The notes beneath the pieces are model-generated. The model saw nothing but the letters and a program-made list of their open reading frames with translations, was not told the origin of the DNA and did no database searches. 61,843 bases of DNA. It comes from Desulfotignum sp. GTDB lineage: Bacteria; Desulfobacterota; Desulfobacteria; Desulfobacterales; Desulfobacteraceae. The stretch lies in contig JAABUD010000046.1 in assembly GCA_011389555.1 (NCBI GenBank), forward strand, positions 1-61,843, in the 5' to 3' direction. Positions 55,187 to 61,843 of this stretch are shown here, in pieces (the stretch's first letter is position 1; each line of letters opens with the position of its first letter). The translations under genes were made by a program, and so were the position numbers.

Positions 55187-55795
55187 TCAAGCCTTGCCCG
55201 CTGCTTTCATGGAGTCCATAAATACCCGGTAAAAATCGGTATGGGCCTGGAGGGTCTGAGACAGCACCGTGGGCAACTGGGACAGGTTGTCCGGGCCGAT
55301 CACGCCATTGACACTGGCATGCAGCGCCGTCATGGGATCACCGGTCGTGAAGGACCGGCCCATCAGCAGCAGACAGATGGCGCGCCGCACGGACATGTCC
55401 AGGGTGTGCATGTACACGGAAAGAATCTCGCCATCCGGATCGAACCGATCTTCCAGCATGATCAGCGGATACACATGATAGGCCATTTTTTTCACGGCAG
55501 TCGCCGGATCCGGGGCGGTTTCCACGGCATACCCCGATTGTCGGGCCGCCGTCATCGCCGGCTGCCGAAACGGCCCCTCCAGGGCAAGAATCAGAGCCCG
55601 GGGCTGATCTTGAACCGCTGTTTCCGGCCGGACCCCGGAAGCGGCTCCGGCCGGGGTCCCGGTCCCGGTTTTCTGGACTGACACGACCATCTTTTCCTTG
55701 CATTTCGGACAACTGAGCACGGCATCCCTGTCTTTGGGTATTTTGTGATCCGGAATATTGAACTGGGAATGACATTTTTTGCATTGAATGTTCAT
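55187..55795 (-). CDS. MJ0042-type zinc-ribbon protein with receiver-like domain
   Basis: The 202-residue protein starts with a zinc ribbon (IQCKKCHSQFNIPDHKIP...LSCPKCKEKM), then a low-complexity linker (about 45-65) and a domain (about 68-190) built like a receiver (ALILALEGPFRQPAMTAARQSGYAVETA...PLIMLEDRFD) but without a clear phospho-acceptor and Lys set. Start overlaps the pilU-like stop by 4 nt. Probably a non-phosphorylated regulator connected to the pilus ATPases. Confidence 0.65.
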   Translation of the reverse strand: MNIQCKKCHSQFNIPDHKIPKDRDAVLSCPKCKEKMVVSVQKTGTGTPAGAASGVRPETAVQDQPRALILALEGPFRQPAMTAARQSGYAVETAPDPATAVKKMAYHVYPLIMLEDRFDPDGEILSVYMHTLDMSVRRAICLLLMGRSFTTGDPMTALHASVNGVIGPDNLSQLPTVLSQTLQAHTDFYRVFMDSMKAAGKA

Positions 55796-56964
55796 GAGTC
55801 AAGGTCCCCTTTGTAGCCCCGGTCGATCTCCAGAGAATCGATCTGGGTGGTGGCTTCGCCCCGGGCGCTTTTGACGCTGTCCAGTCCCCGTCCCACCATG
55901 TCTTTTCTGGAGGCATAAGCCATGGCAACGGTTTCATCGATTTTGTTGTCTTGGTAAAGAGACACGATATACTCGTCAAAGGTGACCATCCCCTGGGGTT
56001 TGCCGGCCATGATGATCTCGTTGTAGGTTTTGCCCTCGGATTCCCCGTTGAGAATGGTATCTCTCACCCGCAGGTTGCTGGCCATGATTTCAAAGGCCGC
56101 CACCCGTCCGCCACCCGTTTTGGGCAGCAGTCGCTGGGCCACCACCCATCTGACCGTGTCGGCCAGGCGGACGCGGATCTGTTTCTCCTCCTGGGAGGAA
56201 AACATGCCCAGAATCCGGTTGATGGTCTGTCCCGCATCCACTGTGTGCAGGGTGGACAGCACCAGATGACCGGTTTCCGCCGCAGACAGGCCGATCTCCA
56301 CGGTTTCCCGGTCCCGCATCTCCCCCACCAGGATCACTTTGGGGGCCTGGCGCAGGGCCGCCCGAAGCCCGGAGGCGAAGGTGTCGAAATCCATGCCCAG
56401 TTCCCGTTGATTGAATGTGGACTGTTTCTGGGGATGCTGGTATTCGATGGGGTCTTCCAGGGTGATCACATGCACGGCCTGGGTCTCGTTGATCCGGTCC
56501 AGCAGGGCGGCCAGAGAGGTGGACTTTCCGGATCCCGTGCCGCCGGTCACAAAAATGATCCCGTTTTTTTCCTCTGACATCTTGAAAAACGGAGCCGGCA
56601 GTTTCAGATCATCGATGGTGGGAATTTTGGTTTCCAGCTTCCGCAGAATAATGGCATATTTGCCGGACCGGGAAAAGATGTTCACCCGGAAACGGGCCTG
56701 GGTGCCCAGCTGGTAGGACAGGTCGCAGGAGCCTTCCCTCAGAAGGGTTTCCGTCAGTTTCCGGTCATTTTGGATCAGGTTCAACGCGATGGTTTCCGTC
56801 TGGAACGGGGTCAACCGCTCGAAATCCGGATCCATGTGCACGGGTGTCAACTTGCCTGAACTTTCCACCTGAAGGGGTTTGCCCGGTGTCAGGTTCAGAT
56901 CGGACACATTGGGGTGGGCGGTGAGCATTCTGGATAAAATCTGATCGACCTGCTGTTTTTTCAT
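55792..56964 (-). CDS. PilT/PilU-type twitching motility ATPase
   Basis: This 390-residue GspE/PilT-family ATPase has Walker A FVTGGTGSGKSTSLAALLDR, the ITLEDPIEYQH Asp box, Walker B VILVGEMRDRETVE (GEMRD form) and the His box HLVLSTLHTVDAG. It lies downstream of a second PilT, the usual pilT-pilU order, so it is called the PilU-like one. It lacks the AIRNLIRE-type motif found in the neighbour, in line with an accessory role in retracting type IV pili. Confidence 0.85.
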   Translation of the reverse strand: MKKQQVDQILSRMLTAHPNVSDLNLTPGKPLQVESSGKLTPVHMDPDFERLTPFQTETIALNLIQNDRKLTETLLREGSCDLSYQLGTQARFRVNIFSRSGKYAIILRKLETKIPTIDDLKLPAPFFKMSEEKNGIIFVTGGTGSGKSTSLAALLDRINETQAVHVITLEDPIEYQHPQKQSTFNQRELGMDFDTFASGLRAALRQAPKVILVGEMRDRETVEIGLSAAETGHLVLSTLHTVDAGQTINRILGMFSSQEEKQIRVRLADTVRWVVAQRLLPKTGGGRVAAFEIMASNLRVRDTILNGESEGKTYNEIIMAGKPQGMVTFDEYIVSLYQDNKIDETVAMAYASRKDMVGRGLDSVKSARGEATTQIDSLEIDRGYKGDLDS

Positions 56965-57002
56965 GGGTCATCCTTACAATGAGATTGCAATCACATGGCA
57001 CA

Positions 57003-58085
57003 TCAGGCTTCGGTAAAATCTGTGGGCGGTTTTTTGAGGAACGGGCGGAAAATACTTTTGTTGTTGGCTTTGCTGTAGGCTTCATCCGGACTGATCCATC
57101 CTTTTTTGTACAGTCCCATGATGGAGTCGTCCAGCAGCTGCATGCCGTATTGTTTCCCCGTCTGGATCATGGAAGGGATCTGATGGGTTTTGGATTCCCG
57201 GATCAGGTTTCGCACCGCCGGGGTGGCCACCAGAATTTCCAGGGCCGCACACCGCCCTTTTTTATCAATCCGTTTGAACAACACCTGGGCCACCACGGCC
57301 CTGAGCCCGTCGGACAGGGTGGAGCGGATCTGGGCCTGTTCCGAGGAAGGAAACACTTCAATGATCCGGTCCACGGTTTTGGCGGCACTGGACGTATGCA
57401 GGGTACCGAAAACCAGGTGTCCGGTGGATGCCGCTTCGATGGCCAGAGAAATGGTTTCCAGATCCCGCAGCTCGCCCACCAGAATGATATCCGGGTCCTC
57501 GCGCAGAGCCCCTCTCAAGGCGGCGGAAAAGGTCTGGGTATGGGTCCCGACCTCCCGGTGGTTCACAATGCAGCTCTGGCTTTTGTGAACAAACTCGATG
57601 GGATCTTCCACCGTGATAATGTGATCTTTTCTGGCATGGTTGGCCTGGTCGATAATCGCGGCCAGGGTGGTGGATTTACCGGATCCCGTGGGGCCGGTGA
57701 CCAGCACCAGTCCCCTGGGCAGATCCGCCAGTTTGGAAATCACCGAAGGAAGACCCAGCTTCTCCGCGGTCAGAATCTCGGAGGGAATTTCACGAAATAC
57801 GGCGGAAAGCCCGTTCTTCTGCATGAAATAATTGGCCCGATACCGTGCCAGTCCCGGGATTTCATACCCGAAATCCACATCCCCGGTCTCTTCAAACACC
57901 TTTATCTTTTCCTGGGAAGTGATTTCATAGAGCATGGCCCGCAGTTTGTCCGATGTCAGGCGGTCATACTTGATCCGCTCGATGTCCCCGTTCAGCCGCA
58001 GGGCCGGCTGCTGTCCGGCTGACAGGTGCAGGTCGGACGCTCCCTGATCATGCATCAGTTTGAAAAACGCATCTATTTGAGCCAT
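57003..58085 (-). CDS. pilT: Type IV pilus retraction ATPase PilT
   Basis: The 360-residue hexameric ATPase has Walker A VTGPTGSGKSTTLAA, EDPIEFVHKS, VGELRDLETIS and HLVFGTLHTSSAAKT, and a C-terminal AVRNLIRESKTHQIPSMI, the AIRNLIRE-like motif of true PilT required for retraction. AGAGGACAG precedes the ATG. Upstream lie DivIVA and YggT genes; no pilin genes are in the window. Confidence 0.9.
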   Translation of the reverse strand: MAQIDAFFKLMHDQGASDLHLSAGQQPALRLNGDIERIKYDRLTSDKLRAMLYEITSQEKIKVFEETGDVDFGYEIPGLARYRANYFMQKNGLSAVFREIPSEILTAEKLGLPSVISKLADLPRGLVLVTGPTGSGKSTTLAAIIDQANHARKDHIITVEDPIEFVHKSQSCIVNHREVGTHTQTFSAALRGALREDPDIILVGELRDLETISLAIEAASTGHLVFGTLHTSSAAKTVDRIIEVFPSSEQAQIRSTLSDGLRAVVAQVLFKRIDKKGRCAALEILVATPAVRNLIRESKTHQIPSMIQTGKQYGMQLLDDSIMGLYKKGWISPDEAYSKANNKSIFRPFLKKPPTDFTEA

Positions 58086-58152
58086 CTGTCCTCTTGTCCC
58101 CTTTTACAATGTTGGTGTGTGAGATCCGCAGCTGAACGCGTCTGCAGTCACA

Positions 58153-58653
58153 TCACGCCCGGTTGATAAATTTGAGCGTGGCATCGGTCTCATCGGCTGC
58201 CTTGTTTTCTTTCTGGCTCATTTCCAGCAGTTTGGCATGGGACTCGATGACCGCACTGACCTGCATTTCCAGTTGAATCCGCTGCCGTTTGAGCTCCATG
58301 ATATCGCTGTGGAGCTGGGAGAGCCGTTTATGGGCCCGGTTCAGGATCTTTTCCGCCTCGACCTGGGCGTTTGCAATCACGACCTGGGCCGATTTCTTGG
58401 CGTTGTCTTTCATCTGATCCAGTACGTTCTGGGACTGGATCATGGCGTTTTTCATGGCGTTTTCCCGCTTGCGGTACCCCTGGTTCTCCAGATCCAGCCG
58501 TTTTTTTTCTTCCGTCAACGTTTCCATGGCCCGGTCCATGGACTCCAGCTGGGCCGCCACCTCTTCCAGAAATTCATCCACTTCCCGGACATCGAATCCC
58601 CTGAAACGGGTTTTGAACTCCTTTTGTCTGACCACCATCGATGTAATTCCCAT
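58153..58653 (-). CDS. DivIVA-domain coiled-coil protein
   Basis: The 166-residue protein begins with the DivIVA membrane-binding motif (QKEFKTRFRGFDVREVDEFLEEV) and is otherwise a long coiled coil (about 30-155). DivIVA proteins bind negatively curved membranes at poles and septa and recruit partners. In this cluster it would be positioned to organise PilT/PBP at the pole (inference). AAGGA stands before the ATG. Confidence 0.88.
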   Translation of the reverse strand: MGITSMVVRQKEFKTRFRGFDVREVDEFLEEVAAQLESMDRAMETLTEEKKRLDLENQGYRKRENAMKNAMIQSQNVLDQMKDNAKKSAQVVIANAQVEAEKILNRAHKRLSQLHSDIMELKRQRIQLEMQVSAVIESHAKLLEMSQKENKAADETDATLKFINRA

Positions 58654-58683
58654 ACTTCGTCCTTTCCATCTGAAGTCAGATGG

Positions 58684-58986
58684 TTACAAAACCATGGACC
58701 GCGCCAGTCCATGAAGCGTGTTCACCACAAAGGTCTGAAGAAAGATGATCGCCATCAGCACAACCACCGGTGAAATGTCAAAGCCTCCGAAATGGACCGG
58801 CAGTCTTTTTCTGACCTGATACAGCACGGGTTCAGTGGCGGTGTTGATGAACCGGACAATGGGGTTGTACGGATCCGGGTTTACCCAGGACAACACCGCA
58901 CCGGCAATGACGATCCACATATAAAACGTCAATCCATAATTGAGCACCACGGCCACGGCTTCGAGGAAATTGGCCAATACAAACAT
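58684..58986 (-). CDS. YggT-family membrane protein
   Basis: The 100-residue protein has two to three hydrophobic segments and the YggT motif (WVNPDPYNPIVRFINTATEPVL...RKRLP). Family members sit next to DivIVA/SepF or proC genes in many bacteria and are linked to cell division or osmotic control. First gene of the yggT-divIVA-pil-pbp cluster. Confidence 0.88.
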   Translation of the reverse strand: MFVLANFLEAVAVVLNYGLTFYMWIVIAGAVLSWVNPDPYNPIVRFINTATEPVLYQVRKRLPVHFGGFDISPVVVLMAIIFLQTFVVNTLHGLARSMVL

Positions 58987-59346
58987 TCAGATACCCTTTC
59001 ATATTCCATTTTCATTTGATTTGATTTTTATTCAATGCTGTTATCAGGCAATCAGATAAAAATCAAGTTTTTTTACCTGGTTAGCCATACGCATGTATCC
59101 AGAGGGGCCGGGTGATAACACGGGTGTCCCCGCCGGACCGCCAAAAAAGAATCCCGTAACATTTCCGCCCCGTGCATGCGTTATATGCTTGAATGTCCTT
59201 CCATGGTATGATAACCATGTGAAATATATTTTAAAATTTTTGTCTGGAGACAACAAAGGGGGTAAATTCTGATGCTCACCATCAGAAACAGCCCCCCTGG
59301 ATCTTTTAGGTCTGAAAAATTATTTATAAGTCCAAGGAGTTGAAAA
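58987..59346. other. 360-bp divergent intergenic region upstream of AOR
   Basis: AT-rich spacer between yggT (minus) and AOR (plus). Besides the leader hairpin described separately it has a small inverted repeat (ATGGT/ACCAT near 59203-59218) but no coding sequence I would accept. Promoters of both genes must be here; none is clear enough to place. Confidence 0.5.
59258..59297 (+). promoter_or_regulatory. Nested hairpin in the AOR leader
   Basis: TTCTGATG (59267-59274) and CATCAGAA (59280-59287) pair around the loop CTCAC, enclosed by GGGGG (59258-59262) and CCCCCC (59292-59297). It ends about 49 nt before the AOR ATG. TCTTTTA follows after a few bases, so an attenuator or a metal/cofactor-responsive leader is possible. 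It does not match a riboswitch class that I can name. Confidence 0.4.
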
Positions 59347-61485
59347 ATGGGTCCCGTAAAATTAAATGAAATCAAGGCTGTTTCCTATGAACGGGCTGAG
59401 GTGATAAAAGGGTATACCGACCGGTCCCTTCACGTCAACCTGACCGACAGTGCCATCCGCATCGATCCGGTGGATCCGGCTGTGAAAGACAAATTCATCG
59501 GCGGTAAAGGATATGATCTGTGGTTCATGTGGCAGGCCGTCAAAGGCATCACAAAATGGAATGATCCGGACAATGCCCTGTGCATCTCCGCCGGTCCTCT
59601 GGGGGGAACCCCGGGATATCCCGGCGGCGGCAAAAGTATTGTCACCACCATCTCCCCGTTGACAGGCGCCCCCATTGATTCCAATGTGGGCGGTTATTTC
59701 GGTCCTTACAAGAAATTTTCCGGATTCGATGTCATCACGTTGACCGGCAAGGCGGACCAGGATGTCGTCATTTTGATCGACGGCATTGAAAACCAGATCA
59801 AAATTTTCAGTGCCCCGGATCTGCCGGACAATGCCTATGAACTGACCGATGCGTTGACCCGGCATTTTGACGAAGACAAACCCGTGAACGTCTCGGTGGT
59901 GACAGCGGGTCCGGGCGCTGAAAACACCTATTTCGGATGCCTGAATTTCTCCTGGTATGATTCCGGCCGAAAAAGAGTCCGGTACAAACAGGCCGGCCGG
60001 GGAGGCACGGGAACCGTTCTGACGGACAAGAAAGTCAAGGCCGTGGTGGCCCGGTTCGGTGCTATTTCCATGAAAACCAACAACCCCGCAGACCTTGAGG
60101 CCCTGAAAACCGTCACCAAAACCCATGCCAAGGAAATCAATTCACTGGATCCCAAGCAGAACCGCATGGCCCTGGTGGGCACCACCCACCTGGTTCCCAT
60201 CATGAATGACCATGACTGCCTGCCCACCCACAATTTCAAATTCGGATCCCACCCGGAAGCCGCGGTAATCGGCGAAGATGTGTATGAGCATATCTTTGAC
60301 AAGGGCTTTGACGGGTGCTGGCGCGGGTGTGCCGTGGCCTGTTCCCACGGCGTCAAGGATTTCTCCCCGTTCACCGGCCCGTTCAAAGGCACCCGGGTGT
60401 TTGTGGATGGTCCGGAATATGAAACCGTGGCCGGATGCGGCTCCAACTTAGGCATTTTCGATGCCCACACCATACTGGAAATCAATTTCTACTGTGACGC
60501 GTACGGGCTGGATACCATTTCCGTGGGTACTTCCATCGGATTTGTCATGGAATGTTTTGAAAACGGCCTGATCACCACGGAACACACCGGGGGCCTGGCA
60601 CTGAACTTCGGCAACCGGTCCGGCTCCCTGGAGCTGATCCATCAGATGGCCGGCGGCCAGGGCTTTGGTGCCATCGTGGGCAAAGGCATCCGCCGGATGA
60701 AACAGATCTTTGCCGATAAATTCAATGCCGATCCCGATTTCATGCAGGATATCGGCATGGAATCCAAGGGGCTGGAATTTTCTGAATACATCACCAAGGA
60801 AAGCCTGGCCCAGCAGGGCGGATACGGCCTGGCCCTCAAAGGCCCCCAGCACGACGAAGCCTGGCTGATCTTTCTGGACATGGTTCACAATTTCATGCCC
60901 ACCTTTGAAAACAAGGCCGAAGCCCTGCACTGGTTCCCCATGTTCAGGACCTGGTTTTCGCTGTGCGGTCTGTGCAAGCTGCCCTGGAACGACATTGTGC
61001 CGGAAGACAACAAAGACACGGAAGAACCGGCCAAGGTGATAAAACATATTCAATGGTACGCGGATTTCTTTACCGCCATCACCGGCAAAAACACCACCCC
61101 CGATGACCTGATCACCATGAGCGAGACGGTGTATAATTTTCAGCGGATCTTCAACCTGAAAATGGGAACCGGCACCCGGGAGCATGATACCCTTCCCTAC
61201 CGGGCCATGGGACCAGTGACCGTGGATGAATATGAAAGCCGGCAGGAACGATATGACAAACAGTTGACCGACACTTACGGCATGGACATTTCCGGCATGG
61301 ATACCGCAGCCAGGGTCGCGGCGTTAAGAAAGGAACGCGAATCTCAATATGAACAGCTCAAGGATGCGGTCTATGACCGGCGGGGCTGGACCCGGAACGG
61401 GATTCCCACAAAAAAAACCGTGCAGCGCCTTGGCATCGATTTTCCGGAAGTACTGGAAGTCCTGGCAGCCAACGGGGTTCAATAG
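59347..61485 (+). CDS. Tungsten-dependent aldehyde:ferredoxin oxidoreductase family protein
   Basis: The 712-residue protein has the AOR N-terminal beta domain (SAGPLGGTPGYPGGGKSIV, later KQAGRGGTGTVL) and helical domains. The [4Fe-4S] cysteines are in CWRGCAVAC (C-x3-C-x3-C form, near 328-336) and LCGLCKLPWND (near 542). Such enzymes bind tungsten or molybdenum bis-pyranopterin and oxidise aldehydes or reduce acids with ferredoxin. It is longer than classical AOR (about 605), with a C-terminal extension from about 620. AAGGAG precedes the ATG. A MoaD-like gene follows. Confidence 0.9.
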   Translation: MGPVKLNEIKAVSYERAEVIKGYTDRSLHVNLTDSAIRIDPVDPAVKDKFIGGKGYDLWFMWQAVKGITKWNDPDNALCISAGPLGGTPGYPGGGKSIVTTISPLTGAPIDSNVGGYFGPYKKFSGFDVITLTGKADQDVVILIDGIENQIKIFSAPDLPDNAYELTDALTRHFDEDKPVNVSVVTAGPGAENTYFGCLNFSWYDSGRKRVRYKQAGRGGTGTVLTDKKVKAVVARFGAISMKTNNPADLEALKTVTKTHAKEINSLDPKQNRMALVGTTHLVPIMNDHDCLPTHNFKFGSHPEAAVIGEDVYEHIFDKGFDGCWRGCAVACSHGVKDFSPFTGPFKGTRVFVDGPEYETVAGCGSNLGIFDAHTILEINFYCDAYGLDTISVGTSIGFVMECFENGLITTEHTGGLALNFGNRSGSLELIHQMAGGQGFGAIVGKGIRRMKQIFADKFNADPDFMQDIGMESKGLEFSEYITKESLAQQGGYGLALKGPQHDEAWLIFLDMVHNFMPTFENKAEALHWFPMFRTWFSLCGLCKLPWNDIVPEDNKDTEEPAKVIKHIQWYADFFTAITGKNTTPDDLITMSETVYNFQRIFNLKMGTGTREHDTLPYRAMGPVTVDEYESRQERYDKQLTDTYGMDISGMDTAARVAALRKERESQYEQLKDAVYDRRGWTRNGIPTKKTVQRLGIDFPEVLEVLAANGVQ

Positions 61486-61500
61486 GATCACAGAGATGCC

Positions 61501-61698
61501 ATGATACAGGTGAACGACCAGCCGTTTGAATGGGAACCGGACATGACTATAGCGGATCTGCTGGCGCAGATATCCGATGTCCGGTTCTGCTCGGTGGTCC
61601 GCCTCAACGGCAAGCTGATATCCAGTCCCCGGTTTCAAGAAACCCGGATTCCGGACAACGCGGTCATTCACCTGCTGCCTCTGGTGGCAGGTGGATGA
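61501..61698 (+). CDS. MoaD/ThiS-like sulfur carrier protein
   Basis: The 65-residue ubiquitin-fold protein ends in AGG, the diglycine tail that is adenylated and thiocarboxylated. It starts 15 bp after the AOR gene, so it probably supplies sulfur for the tungstopterin of that enzyme. ThiS for thiamine is the alternative by sequence alone, but the context favours a MoaD role. Confidence 0.8.
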   Translation: MIQVNDQPFEWEPDMTIADLLAQISDVRFCSVVRLNGKLISSPRFQETRIPDNAVIHLLPLVAGG

Positions 61699-61774
61699 CC
61701 TGCCTGATATAACTGTTTTTTTAGTGTATGACCCATAAACCCAGCTTTTTTAACCCTCAACACAGAGCTCACTA

Positions 61775-61843
61775 TTGAAATTATTTGTCGATTTTCTCAA
61801 GCGGCTGTTCAATAAACCATCCGTCCACACCCCATCACCGGAC
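61775..61843 (+). CDS. Possible start of a further gene, cut by the window edge
   Basis: A TTG-initiated frame reads LKLFVDFLKRLFNKPSVHTP and is open to the right edge. Composition is protein-like, but the Shine-Dalgarno sequence is weak (GAG at 61765-61767) and only 23 codons are visible. No function can be given. Confidence 0.3.
   Translation, partial: MKLFVDFLKRLFNKPSVHTPSPD

Noticed and set aside
1-61843. CRISPR array, prophage or complete insertion sequence
   Set aside because: No regularly spaced repeats, no integrase/capsid/terminase genes and no transposase were recognised anywhere in the window.

Overview
The window reads as chromosomal DNA of a Gram-negative anaerobe, most likely a sulfate-reducing member of the Desulfobacterota (Desulfobacteraceae-like). 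This is inferred from gene content: an MttB-family methyltransferase, a corrinoid-type 'core' methionine synthase, a one-piece glycyl-tRNA synthetase, a tungsten-type aldehyde:ferredoxin oxidoreductase with its own MoaD-like protein, a Wolinella-type fumarate reductase/succinate dehydrogenase beside methylmalonyl-CoA mutase and succinyl-CoA synthetase, a class I fumarase, and DivIVA/PilT genes. No rRNA, tRNA, CRISPR array, intact insertion sequence or phage was seen.

Layout. 1-3.6 kb: the end of an mttB-like gene, a ProC-like reductase, a queuosine-precursor transporter (yhhQ) with a preQ1-I riboswitch in its leader, and glyS behind a strong leader hairpin. 3.6-6.0 kb is decayed: a LarA-like remnant, a substrate-binding-protein/permease chimera and an internally deleted GlcD-like gene surround a vapBC-type toxin-antitoxin pair. 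6.0-11.8 kb holds a sugar isomerase-like protein, a YkgJ-type cysteine cluster protein, a DUF2279-like protein, a tandem UspA, a core-MetE enzyme and a transglutaminase-like protein. 12-14.9 kb is an overlapping pair, an NMT1-type binding protein and a membrane SpoIIE/RsbU-type phosphatase, meeting tail to tail with a three-gene ABC importer (14.9-17.6 kb). Then follow a small membrane protein, a Tat-exported patatin, a hybrid histidine kinase, and the recC-recB-recD operon (21.7-31.1 kb).

31.3-33.0 kb is a wrecked XPB-type helicase gene. 33.1-36.7 kb has a bile-acid:sodium-symporter-family protein and a coupled SPFH/zinc-ribbon pair. 36.7-47.9 kb is a nine-gene minus-strand module behind a good sigma70-like promoter: mce, mcm, meaB, sucC, sucD, frdC, frdA, frdB, fum. 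It carries carbon from (R/S)-methylmalonyl-CoA through succinyl-CoA, succinate and fumarate to malate, with electrons exchanged with the quinone pool. A perfect 30-bp palindrome lies between meaB and sucC. 48-49.5 kb is a MinD-like ATPase that apparently starts at ATT, coupled to a J-like/RodZ-like protein. 49.7-51.0 kb is a Dus enzyme and a small unknown protein. 51.0-59.0 kb is one long minus-strand cluster: YggT, DivIVA, two PilT-type ATPases, a zinc-ribbon protein, an unknown membrane-anchored protein, a class A penicillin-binding protein and a SPOR protein. The end carries the AOR-MoaD pair.

The main observations are the preQ1-I riboswitch, the missing canonical start of the MinD-like gene, two zones of genes shortened by internal deletions, the palindrome in the central-carbon operon, and a binding-protein/phosphatase pair that looks like a signalling rather than a transport unit. 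No wholly new system is demonstrated.
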